The notes below the pieces were generated by a model. It was not told the DNA's origin. It did not search any database and saw only the letters and a program-made list of their open reading frames with translations. This document shows, piece after piece, positions 1-10,877 of a stretch of DNA of 64,000 nt. The stretch comes from Bradysia coprophila (taxonomy: Eukaryota; Arthropoda; Insecta; Diptera; Sciaridae). The position numbers and the translations under genes were made by a program. The DNA is taken from NCBI RefSeq assembly GCF_014529535.1, contig NW_023503727.1:434001-498000 (forward strand), in the 5' to 3' direction. Each line of letters begins with the position of its first letter. Within the stretch, counting starts at the first letter, position 1.

Positions 1-485
1 CAACTTTAAACGTATCCGGATGTTTCGCCAAAAACTTTGTAAGTTCTCTGATACGCGGCCCTGAAACACGTCCATTTAAAAACAAAACAGGAAATCTTCT
101 CTGGTTGATGGAAACTTACGTAAAATGTTCCGAATCTGAGCCGGTGCTTCTCTGTAATTCCAGAGGAAACTTTTTATTGGCACTTTTGTTCCGACTCCAT
201 ATTGCAGCAGTTTGCGTTTAAAATAGTCTTTTGATTCTTGAAAGCAGTCGTGTTGTTCTGCACCACAATTATATTGTGTGTAACCCTTGGCACTCGCTTG
301 ATATGAATTTATATTAACCACAAATGATGGAAGTCGGACCAGCTTTAGTCCTGGAATTGAAAATAAATCTTATTTATTTGGAAACAACATCTACCGAAAA
401 GGTAAGAAAGTCGCGCAATGATAACATTGTATTACTTACGTTGATGCATCAAACATGAGAAGCTTGGCCATTTCACAGTATTCAT
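1..485 (-). CDS. 5' part of an unrecognised multi-exon gene, cut by the window edge
   Basis: Three exons fit together on the minus strand: 485-440, 350-120 and 60-1. Each junction has a GT donor and an AG acceptor, and the phases agree. The protein starts MNTVKWPSF, continues through NINSYQASAKGYTQYNCGAEQ and GVGTKVPIKSFLWNYREAP, and runs off the window after LAKHPDTFKV. The last 60 residues (GTKVPIKSFLW, then ELTKFLAKHPDTFKV) resemble a winged-helix, LOTUS-like module of the kind seen before exonuclease-type domains in EXD1/Egalitarian proteins. That resemblance is my inference and is weak. The 5' end is uncertain. A sequence TATAG sits just before the chosen ATG, so 485 may be the start of an internal exon, and a further short coding stretch lies near 720-620. 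Exons 2 and 3 are the firm part. Confidence 0.5.
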
Positions 486-790
486 TCCTATAGAAAATTA
501 AGAAAGTGGAGCGAAGTTAAGCGAAACAAAATTTGATTTGTTTTTGTAAACAAAAACCAGCTGCTGTGACATGTTATCACATTGCAGACTTTGTTGCATG
601 TCTTACATGTTTGTTGTTCGAAAATATTCACTTCAAAATATTGGCACAAGATTTGATTGAAGACAACACAGGTTTCCAGTTTCCGTTAGGATCATCAATC
701 TTAATACGATTGCAGAATTCCATTATGTATCTAGATTGTTCGATAGTTACTTAATGTAGGCCGCAGGACAATATCAATTCGATTTTAAAG

Positions 791-2014
791 AACATAGCTA
801 ACGCCGACCCGTACGAAACACCTATTCGTATCAAAAGCCTTTACTGTGAAACTCTTCATTTCTCTTACTTTATTTTCTTCTCTGCTGAAAAACTATTCTT
901 CCTTTTAAATCACTTACATTATCCACTCTTTGCCTTGTTATCATATACAATTAAATTGCCGGAGGCAATATAGACAGCCCCGTACGAAGTCAAATTTCAT
1001 AAATTCCTATTTAAACAGCTATATACCGCTATATTTACCTATATTTCACTGTAAATAAATATTTCACAGAGGAATATATGCTATTATATAGCTCTATATG
1101 CCTGTATATAGCTCAATATAGCTGTATATAGGTATATATAGATGTCCATATATGGAATCCCTGAAACCCCTCACACTTAACACATTATTTCCATGTTAAC
1201 AGAAACTCTCTAAGCATCATTTTTCCCACTTTATATCACTTTTAATAAAATCCAATATGGCCGCCGGCAGCCATTTTGTTAGGAGACCGGAAATAGTACC
1301 GACGCTTTACATTTGTTAATACCTTTCAAACAAAAAAAAGTTCATGAAATTCGGTCAAAATTTACTCGAGATATTGTCAAAATACACCACGTTCACTGTA
1401 CTTCCGAGTAGCCAGATAAGAGCTCACTCCAAGAGACCTAGCTCACGCTCCGGAGAACATAATTTCATAAAAAAAAATTTCCCTGATTGGTACGGTCAAT
1501 ACCTATCTAATAAAGCTAAAACAGACGAAATATGTTCAAATGTGGCCGACCTACAAGCAAAAACTGCTTGCCGCCCTGTGCCTGTTCCACACCAAGGGGT
1601 CTAACTCACGAGTCGGTCATCCGATTTCCATAAACTTTTTTTTTGTCGATCGGTATTGTAAATACCTTTTATTTGACGTATCACTCACAAGTTTAACGTT
1701 TAAATGTCCGGAGATATCTTCGAAAAACCGTAAAGCACTTATTGGGCCACAGCTCGGGAGGGGTCGATCCAAAATCACTCAACTTCGAACTTAGCCTGTC
1801 TTTTGACATTACCAAACGGGGAAAAAAAGAATTTTCAAAATCGGATGCGTTTTACTCAAGTTATCGTGCAGACGGACAGACGGACATTTTTTTTTTCGCG
1901 GATTTGGCATCTCTAGACAACCACAATAGGTTTCCCCTTACTCAGGGAGTCCAATTCGACGTGTTACAAACGTATGCGTAAACCTATAAGACCCCAGTAC
2001 TTCGTACGGGTCTA
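791..2014 (+). repeat. Repeat family A, copy 1 (about 1.2 kb)
   Basis: Starts AACATAGCTAACGCCGACC and ends ACTTCGTACGGGTCTA. Nearly identical copies lie at 37171-38420 and 43382-44594, and a diverged inverted copy at 13512-14350. The ends share the inverted motif ACCCGTACGAA, so it behaves like a non-autonomous DNA element. Near the right end is a short tract of GACGGACA units, followed by a T run. Open frames inside it (a protein beginning MKFGQNLLEI, for example) recur in each copy because the DNA recurs. There is no evidence that they are genes. Confidence 0.75.
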
Positions 2015-2560
2015 AAAAATCGGCTCCTTTTCTCATAATATGATTAGCGACGCAGTAGCATTATACCAACCTCACGAACTTAATTTATATGAGGAATTTT
2101 GCCTACTGAGTCGAGTAGACCCCCCTGTTCTCGGTTCTCGTGCTTGGTTCAGTGCTAGGACTTTCCCCAAATGGTTACAAACTCTCAAAAATTCCAAGAA
2201 TTTAGAAAAATTCTAAGAATTCAATTCTTCGCCTTTTTTTCTAAAGGTAGATCATACCGGTAGAGTTTCGTTGTAAAGGTTTCCGCGGGAAATCACAATA
2301 ATTTCAGTTGAGGTAAATGCATAAACATACCCCACAGGAAATGAAACCGAAGACTGGCAAGGACGAATTTATAGTTTGCAAAAGTATGCTAAAGCCTTAA
2401 CGTTAAAAATATCAAATGTCCTATACCGCCTGTACCTCATCCTCTCTTACAATTTCAACAAGTACATTTTTGATATTATGCATTTAACTGTCATTTTCCC
2501 AAAGCTAACATCTAAAACATAAAACTTTAAATAAATTTTTCAAAATTTCAGGTTAGCTTT
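2015..2560. other. Unassigned spacer
   Basis: Between repeat A and the first fold-back MITE I see no open frame with coding character and no repeat shared with the rest of the window. Confidence 0.4.
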
Positions 2561-2568
2561 ATGAAAAT

Positions 2569-2836
2569 CAATGAAAGTAAATAGATAGGTATGGCCAGAC
2601 GTTCAAATTTGTTCTAGCCGGAGCACATACGGATTTGCATGGCGCCACCTCAAACGAACTCATTTCTAGTGGAAATTTAGCCGGAGCACATACGGATTTG
2701 CATGGCACCACCTCAAACGAACTCATTTCTAGTGCAAATTTCCACTAGAAATGAGTTCGTTTGAGGTGGCGCCATGCAAATCCGTATGTGCTCCGACTTG
2801 TATGGACTGGCCATACCTACTTATCTACTTTCATTG
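2569..2836. mobile_element. hAT-type fold-back MITE, family 1, copy 1
   Basis: The ends are CAATGAAAGTAAATAGATAG and its near-complement. The flanks are a perfect 8-bp target-site duplication, ATGAAAAT (2561-2568 and 2837-2844). The whole element folds on itself. The left arm carries an internal direct duplication of about 63 bp starting AGCCGGAGCACATACGGATT, which makes this copy longer than copy 2 (268 against 205 bp). The 8-bp duplication and CAATG terminus suggest hAT mobilisation. Confidence 0.85.
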
Positions 2837-3160
2837 ATGAAAATGACAACTAATCTGACATATCAATTGCACAAGATAATGATCTGGGTGAAATACTTCG
2901 ATAGTACTTCACTCATCACCGTAGTAAGTTCACCGTAAAGTTTCGAATTTTCTACAGTTAAAGTCAACCAAATTTGTGTCTACTTCATCTGTTTTACCAG
3001 CTGATCCACTCATACAAATACACCGCCTATGCGTATTTATGCGGATTTAATAGTCACACGCTCTAAGTAATAATAAAATCGAGTTGGTCAAAATAAAATG
3101 CCTTAGAAAATCCTTCAAAATTTTAAGAAAGAAAATCCTTAAATTCATAGGAAATTCTTA

Positions 3161-3502
3161 GGCTTTTTATACCAGTAAGTCTAGTGAACCTGAACACCCA
3201 CTGCCCAAGGTAGAAGAGGTAGAAAAGCTTTAAAAGATCCAAACAATTGGCATTGACATTCTACATGAGACACCATCCTTAATTGCATTCTGTTGACATT
3301 TCAAAATAATGCGCTTTGCATACGATGCATCCGAATTGAATACGACCCAATCGCCCCAACCGGTATGATGACGATGATGACCTATGTGATCTACATATGT
3401 GACGCATTCAATTGTCTTTGTTCCACTTCTGAATTTGTGCGTAGTCATTCAACATAAATAACCGACGAAACCAAGCAAAACCAACAACATTCAACCATCA
3501 AC
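3161..3502 (+). promoter_or_regulatory. Duplicated upstream region of GST gene 1
   Basis: This stretch is matched by 9218-9544 in front of GST gene 2. Both begin with GGCTTTTTATACCAG and share ATTTCAAAATAATGCGCTTT. A TATA-like CATAAATA lies at 3453-3460, about 45 nt before the ATG (9490-9497 in the second copy). The duplication therefore took promoter as well as coding sequence. Confidence 0.5.
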
Positions 3503-4221
3503 ATGATACACGGCTACTGGAACATTCGAGGCGTAAGTTGCAAAGCCTCTGCCAATAGCTTTGGATGTTCATTTTTAACAGAAAAAAATCGCTTTTACAG
3601 TACTCGCAGCCCATTCGCCTACTTCTTGCTCAGGCAGATGTTGAATACGAAGATAAAAGGTACAACTATGGATCGACACCGGAGACACTAAGAACAGAAT
3701 GGATGAACGACAAGTTCAACCTTGGATTGGATTTTCCAAATCTGCCGTACCTCTTCGATGGCGATGTGAAGATCACTCAAAGCATTGCCATCTTACGTTA
3801 CTTGGCAAGAAAATACAAATTGGTCCCGAACAACGAAAAGCAAACGGCTCGTGTTGACATGATCGAGCAGGAAATTATCGACTGGAGAAGCCAGCAATCT
3901 CAATGTTTCTACAATTCCGATCATGACAATGTCAAAGCAGCGTACATTGAAGGATTGAAGGGCAAAGTGAAATCGTTGTCTGCTTTCCTGGGAAGTAACG
4001 AATGGTTGTCCGGCGGTGGATTAACTTATGTCGATTTCTTGGCTTACGACTGGATCGATGTCAATCGTATTTTCTACCCGGAATTGCTGAACGGAGCTGA
4101 CAACTTGGTAGCGTATCACAAACGAGTTGAGTCACTGCGCAACATTGCTGCGTACATCAAATCGGAAAAGTTTATCAAATATCCATTGAATGGTGCCTGG
4201 GCAGCATGGGGTGGTAAATAG
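3503..4221 (+). CDS. Glutathione S-transferase, Mu-class type (tandem copy 1)
   Basis: Exons 3503-3532 and 3601-4221 flank a 68-nt intron (GTAAG...TTTACAG, phase 0) and give 216 aa, the usual Mu-class length. The enzyme is expected to conjugate glutathione to electrophiles in the cytosol. The thioredoxin-like N-terminal half has GYW (Tyr5, the catalytic tyrosine position), then KFNLGLDFPNLPYLFDG and ITQS of the glutathione site, a very close Mu-class match. The helical C-terminal half ends KYPLNGAWAAWGGK. Against tandem copy 2 it differs at SNEW/GNEW, AYDW/VYEW, LRNIA/LPNIA and AWAAW/VMAAW. In most of these copy 2 keeps the residue shared with copy 3, so copy 1 is the diverging one. AATAAA lies at 4298-4303. 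Class is well supported. Substrate is unknown. Confidence 0.9.
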
Positions 4222-4297
4222 CTGTGTTATACTATGCAAACTGAACGAGATGAAATCTCTTCAAAAGAATCTGTGGTCTTTGTTCATCAAATGAAAG

Positions 4298-4303
4298 AAT
4301 AAA
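4298..4303 (+). terminator. Polyadenylation signal of GST gene 1
   Basis: AATAAA 77 nt after the stop codon. The same signal sits in the same context after gene 2. Confidence 0.6.
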
Positions 4304-4966
4304 ATATGTTTTTGATCAGCCAACGTTTGTGGTTTTCGGTTATCTCTTTGTGCATAATAAGGTCAACCTCAGCAGCAATACATTTTGTACATCTTGTTCT
4401 GTGCGATCTCTTCATTTATCTCAATTTTTAACTAAATATTACGAATGGTTATAAATTACAATCCCTTTAGCACAAAGAAGCTTCACTCCCAATATCCACT
4501 CCATCAATTTGCATAATTTTGGGACGTGACATCGCTCTTTGTATAAATCCGTTAGGTAATGTCGTTTGCTGTTCTATTCCCGAAATGAATCTTTCCATGT
4601 ATTGAACGTCCAACGTAAATAGAGTGTTATGATGAAAGAGAAGAAGATATTTTGACAAGTACCCCAAGGCAAGTTAAAATATACTGGTATTCTGTCCTCT
4701 CGCTCTCAACGTACCACGTTGAAAGAGAAGCAGATACTTTGACAAGTACCCCAAGACAAGTTATAATAATTAGTCTTCGGTTTTCTCGCTCTGATCATAA
4801 CAGTCTATTTGGACTTGAACCAATCGACTTGCTTGTTGAACAACTTTCCTTCAACGTAAGCTCCAAATTCAAAATATGACTTTGCAAGTCCATTTTGCTC
4901 TGCAATTATTGGAGTGTGCATGTTGAAATCATCACGAGACTAAATGAAATAGTATTTTGCATAACA

Positions 4967-5080
4967 AGGGGCGAAAGTAAAAAAATTCAAACGTGTGAAG
5001 TTTGCAGCCCGCGCCGCAGGCAAGGGCGGCAATCACACGATTTGAATTTTTTTACTTTTGCCCCGAGTGATGCATACTAT
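4967..5080. repeat. Short inverted repeat
   Basis: GGGGCGAAAGTAAAAAAATT is mirrored by AATTTTTTTACTTTTGCCCC, with a CG-rich centre (GCCGCAGGCAAGGGCGGC). It belongs to a fold-back cluster continuing to 5560. Confidence 0.6.
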
Positions 5081-5560
5081 TTTTTATGCCAAATACTGCG
5101 GAAGATTTGTATTTTCGGTCCGAAACAAAACATAATTTTAATTAAACTGTTGAGTTATCAACAAAATTTGCTGTAGAAACACCAAAATGCCGAAAAGCGC
5201 GGGGGTCCAGGGGGCGGCAGCCCCCTGGTATAAAAATAAAAACAATTTAACAAATGAAATTACTGTAAACATACATTCACTTGCTCACAAAACATTTGGC
5301 TATCGTCAACACTACACTACACTCAATGCGTACTTTCAATCAAGTGAACATGTGTTTTCGAGACATATGAGGACCGAAAGTAAAATGATGACAGTGACAT
5401 TTACTTTCGGCCCGCAAATACGCAAGCCCACGGGGCGAAAGTAAAATGATGACAGTGACATTTACTTTCGGCCCAAGGCCTGAATTTTTTTACTTTCGGT
5501 CACCATTTGAGGACCGAAAATACAAACTTTCGCAGTATTTGGCATAAAAAATAATTTTCA
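5070..5560. repeat. Fold-back element with GC-rich hairpin
   Basis: Arms at 5070-5125 and 5505-5553 are complementary (AAATACTGCGGAAGATTTGT against its mirror). Inside are two direct copies of a unit GTAAAATGATGACAGTGACA ending in ACTTTCGGCC. At 5207-5228 is a GC-only hairpin, CCAGGGGG/CCCCCTGG, in an otherwise AT-rich region. No coding function is visible. Confidence 0.55.
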
Positions 5561-5760
5561 TGTGTCGGGCCCGAAAATGAGGGAGTTTCGATATTTTTCT
5601 CAGGTTTTCGACCCCTTACATGAAAAATTTTTTGTGTATCTGTTTTAGACGATTGATTTTAGGCACTTTCGCATGTAGCCCTCACTTCGTTCGGGCTACA
5701 ACAAGCGAAATTGCCTAAAAACAATCGTCCAAAACAGATACACAAATAACTATTGTCAGC
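5557..5760. repeat. Repeat family C, copy 1
   Basis: Begins CATGTGTCGGGCCCGAAAAT and contains a small palindrome, GTAGCCC...GGGCTAC. A second copy is at 8981-9175. It ends around AAAACAGATACACAAAT. Confidence 0.6.
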
Positions 5761-6321
5761 ATTAGCACAACACACTTTACTTCGGAAAGCATATCAACAA
5801 CGTTTTTATCTGATCTATTTATTTTCTAAATAATAGTACTTTACTTACCAATGGGACAAATGATGGAAATGGTACAAATGACAAATGTGTGAAATGTACC
5901 GATGGAGGCGTAGCCGAGTTCGATAAACACACTAGAAGTGCCATTTCCAAAAACTTCTTGACTCAGATGAAGAAGAAAGAATTGTGAAATAGGTTTCTTC
6001 CAAGGCCGTTCAAAATGTCAATCGTCATCCACAGATAAGCCAACACAACCTCACTTTGAAGTTTTAACGAACAAATTTGTTTAAGTTGCGGGTTTGTTTG
6101 CCTCTGTGGATGACGGTCGGCTGTTTTCGGCCTGTCAAAATTCGTTTTTACCGTACGATGGAAGAAACCTATACGAAACCAGGTCTAGTAAGGGTAATAA
6201 TGACGCATTTCCAAATCTAACAGACACAAAGAATAAGAAACGGAAACTTTCTAACACTTCTTCGCCGAAATAATCGACATCGTCTGGAAAATCGGAACAA
6301 GTTCTTAAAAAGAGTGACAAA

Positions 6322-6654
6322 CCACCAAACGCCACTGTTTTTGCTCTAAAACTTGAGATACTGAATGTTGACCTTAAAGATATTCCGCATAAGAAAACCT
6401 TCATCGCAGGCACAAATAATGTTAAACTGATGCTTCCAAGTGGGGAGGAATATTGCCAAATTAGAAAAATCTTTGATGAATCACAGATCAATTTTGAATG
6501 GTTCACGCATGACAACAAACAAACTAGGTCAATGAAATATATGGCACGTGGTGTGGCATACATCCTGAAACAGCACGGCGTGCCTGAATCAAATTTAAAC
6601 AAAAAATTTTGCACCTCTGATTTTCCTTCTTATTTCTCTTTTTTTGAGTCATAA
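6322..6654 (+). pseudogene. Gag fragment of a non-LTR retrotransposon
   Basis: The frame reads PPNATVFALKLEILNVDLKD, then IPHKKTFIAGTNNVKLMLPS, then FEWFTHDNKQTRSMKYMARG. This is the layout of gag proteins of Jockey-type elements: a short beta/alpha module ending in a YHTY-like stretch, then a pre-zinc-finger linker. No zinc knuckles follow. Upstream (6158-6320) related reading continues in other frames, with a stop near 6270. It is a broken fragment, and no reverse transcriptase is attached. Confidence 0.5.
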
Positions 6655-6958
6655 CAAACAACTTTTGTTCGAGGGGTGGGTTGGCGCAGCGGGCGCTTTT
6701 CGAAAAAATTGCGAAAACGTCATCTGAAGTCCATTATTTGACCGTTTCTATCACTTTCAATAACATCTTTCTTCTAGTAATGCTGAAATATCGACACTTG
6801 AACTGTTCGGATCTTTTTCATAGGATGCAACAAATACATTGCTATAATACTTAGTGATTGGCAACATTATTATCTTGTTTTTTTGTGGTTTTCGTGGATT
6901 TACATAAATGAAACTACTTAACTCTTGCAATGTTCGGTCCTTCTGGTATGTTGAATCC

Positions 6959-7173
6959 AAGGCTGTATACTTTGGGGACCGCGATTTTATTAGATACGCG
7001 GGAACACACCACTTCTGATGACTTTACATATACAAAAAATTCACCACATCATCAAGACGACGAGAATCATCAGAGTAGGTGAATTTTTGTATGAAATCGG
7101 CCATTTTATCATCAAATGTGGTGTGTAACCCGCGTATCTGTATCTGCGTGACCTCCCCAAAGTATACAGCCTT
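6959..7173. repeat. Fold-back element
   Basis: The inverted ends are AAGGCTGTATACTTTGGGGA and its complement, and the inner arms match too (GATACGCGGG / CCCGCGTATC). It is 215 bp long. The hAT MITE at 7182 has inserted 8 bp beyond its right end. No clear target-site duplication was found. Confidence 0.65.
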
Positions 7174-7181
7174 GTTGCATC

Positions 7182-7386
7182 CAATGAAAGTAAATAGATA
7201 GGTATGGCCAAACGTTCAAATTTGTTCTAGCCGGAGCACATACGGATTTGTATGGCGCCACCTCAAACGAACTCATTTCTAGTGCAAATTTCCACTAGAA
7301 ATGAGTTCGTTTGAGGTGGTGCCATGCAAATCCGTATGTGCTCCGACTTGTATGGACTGGCCATACCTACTTATCTACTTTCATTG
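7182..7386. mobile_element. hAT-type fold-back MITE, family 1, copy 2
   Basis: The ends are the same as in the copy at 2569. The perfect 8-bp duplication is GTTGCATC (7174-7181 and 7387-7394). The arms meet directly at the centre, without the internal duplication of copy 1. Confidence 0.88.
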
Positions 7387-7667
7387 GTTGCATCGACATA
7401 AAAACATTAAATCAAAACATAAACAAACTTTGACTAGCTTCTTTTATAACATTGTATACCTATCAAACGGCTTGGTTCTTATATATCCATACAGTCAATT
7501 ATTCTTCATCAAAACGTATGATGCTTACTTGTTTATATTGTCTTTCAGTATATTCGCCCAGTCGGTTGGCCTGTAGAGGCGCCACATTTTTTTTAGTACT
7601 TCAATCTCATTGGACTATTTTTTGTGTGCAACAACTTCACATTGATTCATTCCTATGAAATGACACA

Positions 7668-7820
7668 GCAGTGAAGTTTGTTCATGAAAAAATAATTCAG
7701 TGACAGCAGTCTTTTTATGAAGAAATTGTAATAGATTTTGTAATAGTAAGGGTAAAATCTATTTTCTTCATAAAAAGACTGCTGTCACTGAATTGTTTTT
7801 TTATGAACCAACTTCAGTAT
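7668..7820. repeat. Small palindromic MITE-like element
   Basis: The arms, containing TTCAGTGACAGCAGTCTTTT and its complement, are separated by a 30-nt loop. The outer parts (TGAAGTTTGTTCATGAA) pair less well. Confidence 0.6.
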
Positions 7821-8278
7821 TGTTGACATTAAAGTTATGTTGAAACATGTGAAACATGTCCAAACAACGATTTTATTTCGATTAAGAACATTATTATGAT
7901 CAAAAAATTATTCTAGACCATAACAAAAAAGTTTTTTTTTTATAAAACTGATTTTGTGTTCATAACATGTACAACCCAATGGAGAAGGGTCATTTGCCAA
8001 ATGAAGAAGGACATTTTGTTTACATCTTTGCTAAATATCCCGATTGTCTTATATGTAAATTTTCGCAATTTCGACTGAATAAAAAGATGGCGCGCTGCAC
8101 GCATGTTGACGAAGGTTTTCGACTTTGTTTATTTTCTTAATTTTTCACGATACTTTACTGAATTAAAAATTAATTATGCAAAATTTCCGTGCATAATATA
8201 ATGCAAAAATACTTCAAATAACGTTCGGCATCGAAATAAAATATAAAAACGTTTTGTTTGGAACTTAATTGCTGCAAT

Positions 8279-8470
8279 AGGACCTGACATCTTACCGTGG
8301 ATTTACATAGCAACGTAAAAGTGACAGATGCAATGTTTTTTAAATACTGCAACCCGAAATTTCATTCATAAAATTAAAATTATGAATGAAATTTCGAGTT
8401 GCCGTATGAGAAAATTTTTGCATCTGTCACTTTTACGTTGCTATGTAAATCCACAGTTAGACAGGTTCCT
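8279..8470. repeat. Small palindromic MITE-like element
   Basis: The arms carry GGATTTACATAGCAACGTAA and its complement. The centre is a perfect ATTTCATTCATAA...TTATGAATGAAAT stem. Confidence 0.65.
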
Positions 8471-8980
8471 ATCGGCAACTGGAAGGCTGCCATGATTCAA
8501 ATGATGACCGGGAATGGAAACAAAGGATCAACAGATCAGTGTTTCGAGATCCTAACTGATCGTCCCAAACTGATAAATCTTATCTATCGGTCTATTTCAG
8601 TCGCGTTACTGACTCTTAACCTGAATTCATGGAAAATCCTTTGTCAGTCAAAAGAAAATTCTTCAAAGTTTTAGGAAAGATAATCTTGAAACTCGTAGAA
8701 AATCAAAAAAAAAATCCGCCAAATCATAGAAAATCCTTCAAATGGACCAAGAAAATAAGATAAAAAAGTCCTCGAAAATTGAAAAAAAAAAATCCTTTGA
8801 AAATCCATCCAGAATCAGTAAAAAATCCGCTGAAAATGCTTGGAAAACAATAAGAAAAACAAACATTTTGAAAATTCTCAGAGGGTTGAAAATCCTTTGT
8901 CAACGAAATTTTCAAATATCTGTCCCTCCCTTCTACAATAAAAGCTAAACATCGAAGATCTAAAATTTTAAATATTTTTT

Positions 8981-9175
8981 CATGTGTCGGGGCCGAAAAT
9001 GAGGGCAATTTTTCGAATTTTCTCGGGTTTCCGGCCCTCTGCATGAAAATTCACATGTGCACCTGTTTGGGACGGTTCATTTAAGGCACTTTCGCTTGTA
9101 GACCTCACTTCGTTCGGCCTACAATCCGCGAAATTGCCTAAAATCAATCGTCCAAAACAGGTACACAAATGACTT
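8981..9175. repeat. Repeat family C, copy 2
   Basis: Related to 5557-5760. It lies inside the region that separates the duplicated GST genes, so it was probably inserted after or during the duplication. Confidence 0.55.
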
Positions 9176-9544
9176 ATTATTGAACTCTGAAGGTTGTATG
9201 GATGCATTTTGACTTCATAGGCTTTTTATACCAGCAAGTCTAGTGGACACTCGATGCCCAAGGCAGACGCTTTAAAATATGGAACAATTGGTACTGGCAT
9301 TGTATTTGAGACACCGTTCTTATAATTGCATTCTTTTCACATTTCAAAATAATGCGCTTTTCATACGGGTTCCCAGTCGGCATCGTCGGCATAGAGTCAT
9401 CAACCGGTATATGACGTATTCAACCGGTCTATTTTGTTGTTGGTCTCTGCCTTTTTTTTGCACTTCTGAATTTGTGCTTAGACATTCAACATAAATAGCC
9501 GACCAAACCAAGCGAAACTTATCAGTATCTATTCAACCATCAAC

Positions 9545-10264
9545 ATGATACACGGCTACTGGAACATTCGAGGCGTAAGTTGCGAAATCTCTACCAATAG
9601 CTTTGGATGTTCATTTTTAACAGAAAAAAAATCGCTTTTACAGTACTCGCAGCCCATTCGCCTACTTCTTGCTCAGGCAGATGTTGAATACGAAGATAAA
9701 AGGTACAACTATGGATCGACACCGGAGACACTAAGAACCGAATGGATGAACGATAAGTTCAACCTTGGATTGGATTTTCCAAATCTGCCGTACCTCTTCG
9801 ATGGCGATGTGAAGATCACTCAAAGCATTGCCATCTTACGTTACTTGGCAAGAAAATACAAATTGGTCCCGAACAACGAAAAGCAAACGGCTCGTGTTGA
9901 CATGATCGAGCAGGAAATTCTCGACTGGAGGAGCCAGCAATCTCAATGTTTCTACAATTCCGATCATGACAATGTCAAAGCAGCGTACATTGAAGGATTG
10001 AAGGGCAAAGTGAAATCGTTGTCTGCTTTCCTGGGAGGCAACGAATGGTTGTCCGGCGGTGGATTAACTTATGTCGATTTCTTGGTTTACGAGTGGATCG
10101 ATGTCAATCGTATTTTCTACCCGGAATTGCTGAACGGAGCTGACAACTTGGTAGCGTATCACAAACGAGTTGAGTCACTGCCCAACATTGCTGCGTACAT
10201 CAAATCGGAAAAGTTTATCAAATATCCATTGAATGGTGTCATGGCAGCATGGGGTGGTAAATAG
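9545..10264 (+). CDS. Glutathione S-transferase, Mu-class type (tandem copy 2)
   Basis: Exons 9545-9574 and 9644-10264, with a 69-nt intron, give 216 aa. The intron length is a multiple of three and has no stop, so the unspliced frame stays open. The donor/acceptor pair and the match to copy 1 show that it is an intron. The protein has the same Tyr5 (GYW), LPYL and ITQS glutathione-site motifs and the conserved Mu-type end, NGVMAAWGGK. It differs from copy 1 by only about a dozen bases in exon 2. The promoter and 3' region are also duplicated (about 9218-10453 matches 3161-4412). AATAAA lies at 10343-10348. This is the better-conserved member of the pair, and likely functional. Confidence 0.92.
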   Translation: MIHGYWNIRGVSCEISTNSFGCSFLTEKKSLLQYSQPIRLLLAQADVEYEDKRYNYGSTPETLRTEWMNDKFNLGLDFPNLPYLFDGDVKITQSIAILRYLARKYKLVPNNEKQTARVDMIEQEILDWRSQQSQCFYNSDHDNVKAAYIEGLKGKVKSLSAFLGGNEWLSGGGLTYVDFLVYEWIDVNRIFYPELLNGADNLVAYHKRVESLPNIAAYIKSEKFIKYPLNGVMAAWGGK

Positions 10265-10877
10265 CTGTGTTATATACTATGCAAACTGAACGAGATGAAA
10301 TCTCTTCAAAAGAATCTGTGGTCTTTGTTCATCAAATGAAAGAATAAAATATGTTTTTGATCAGCCAACGTTTGTGGTTTTCTGTTATCTCTTTGTGCAT
10401 AATAAGGTCAACCTCAGCAGCAATACATTTTGTACATCTTGTTCTGTGCGATCGATTAAATTTCTTGAGCTTTGAAACTGGGCTGTAAAGTGATTCATTA
10501 CTAATTTGACGATGTCCACGAAGTTGTTCTCAAGAGTACACACAATCAAACAGATTTATTTCCCTAAATTCGTCACTGAAAGTATCTGTCCATTTTCAGT
10601 CGAGTTACAGACCCTTAAGCAGAACGCATCAGCAAATATTATTGTTGACCCTGAACCATCAAACATTAACCGGTTTCTTCACAAGTAACTTATACACAAC
10701 GATCGATTCATTCAACATATATGCTCCAACACATATACAAGCCGGTATTATGCTATTATAACGTGTGACGCAATTTCGGCTCTCTGAATCGTTTTGATTA
10801 AATAACTTTGTGAAACTACAGCTGTCAGTCTGACAAAACACTTAGGTGAGAGAATACAGAAAGTTATCGTACCTGCT

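Noticed and set aside
1344-1981. Conserved frames beginning MKFGQNLLEI in three places
   Set aside because: Conservation follows from recent repeat A copies. Start, stop and frame shift between copies, and no protein family is recognised.
6135-6614. 159-codon minus-strand frame
   Set aside because: Antisense to the gag-like frame, which has the better family match.
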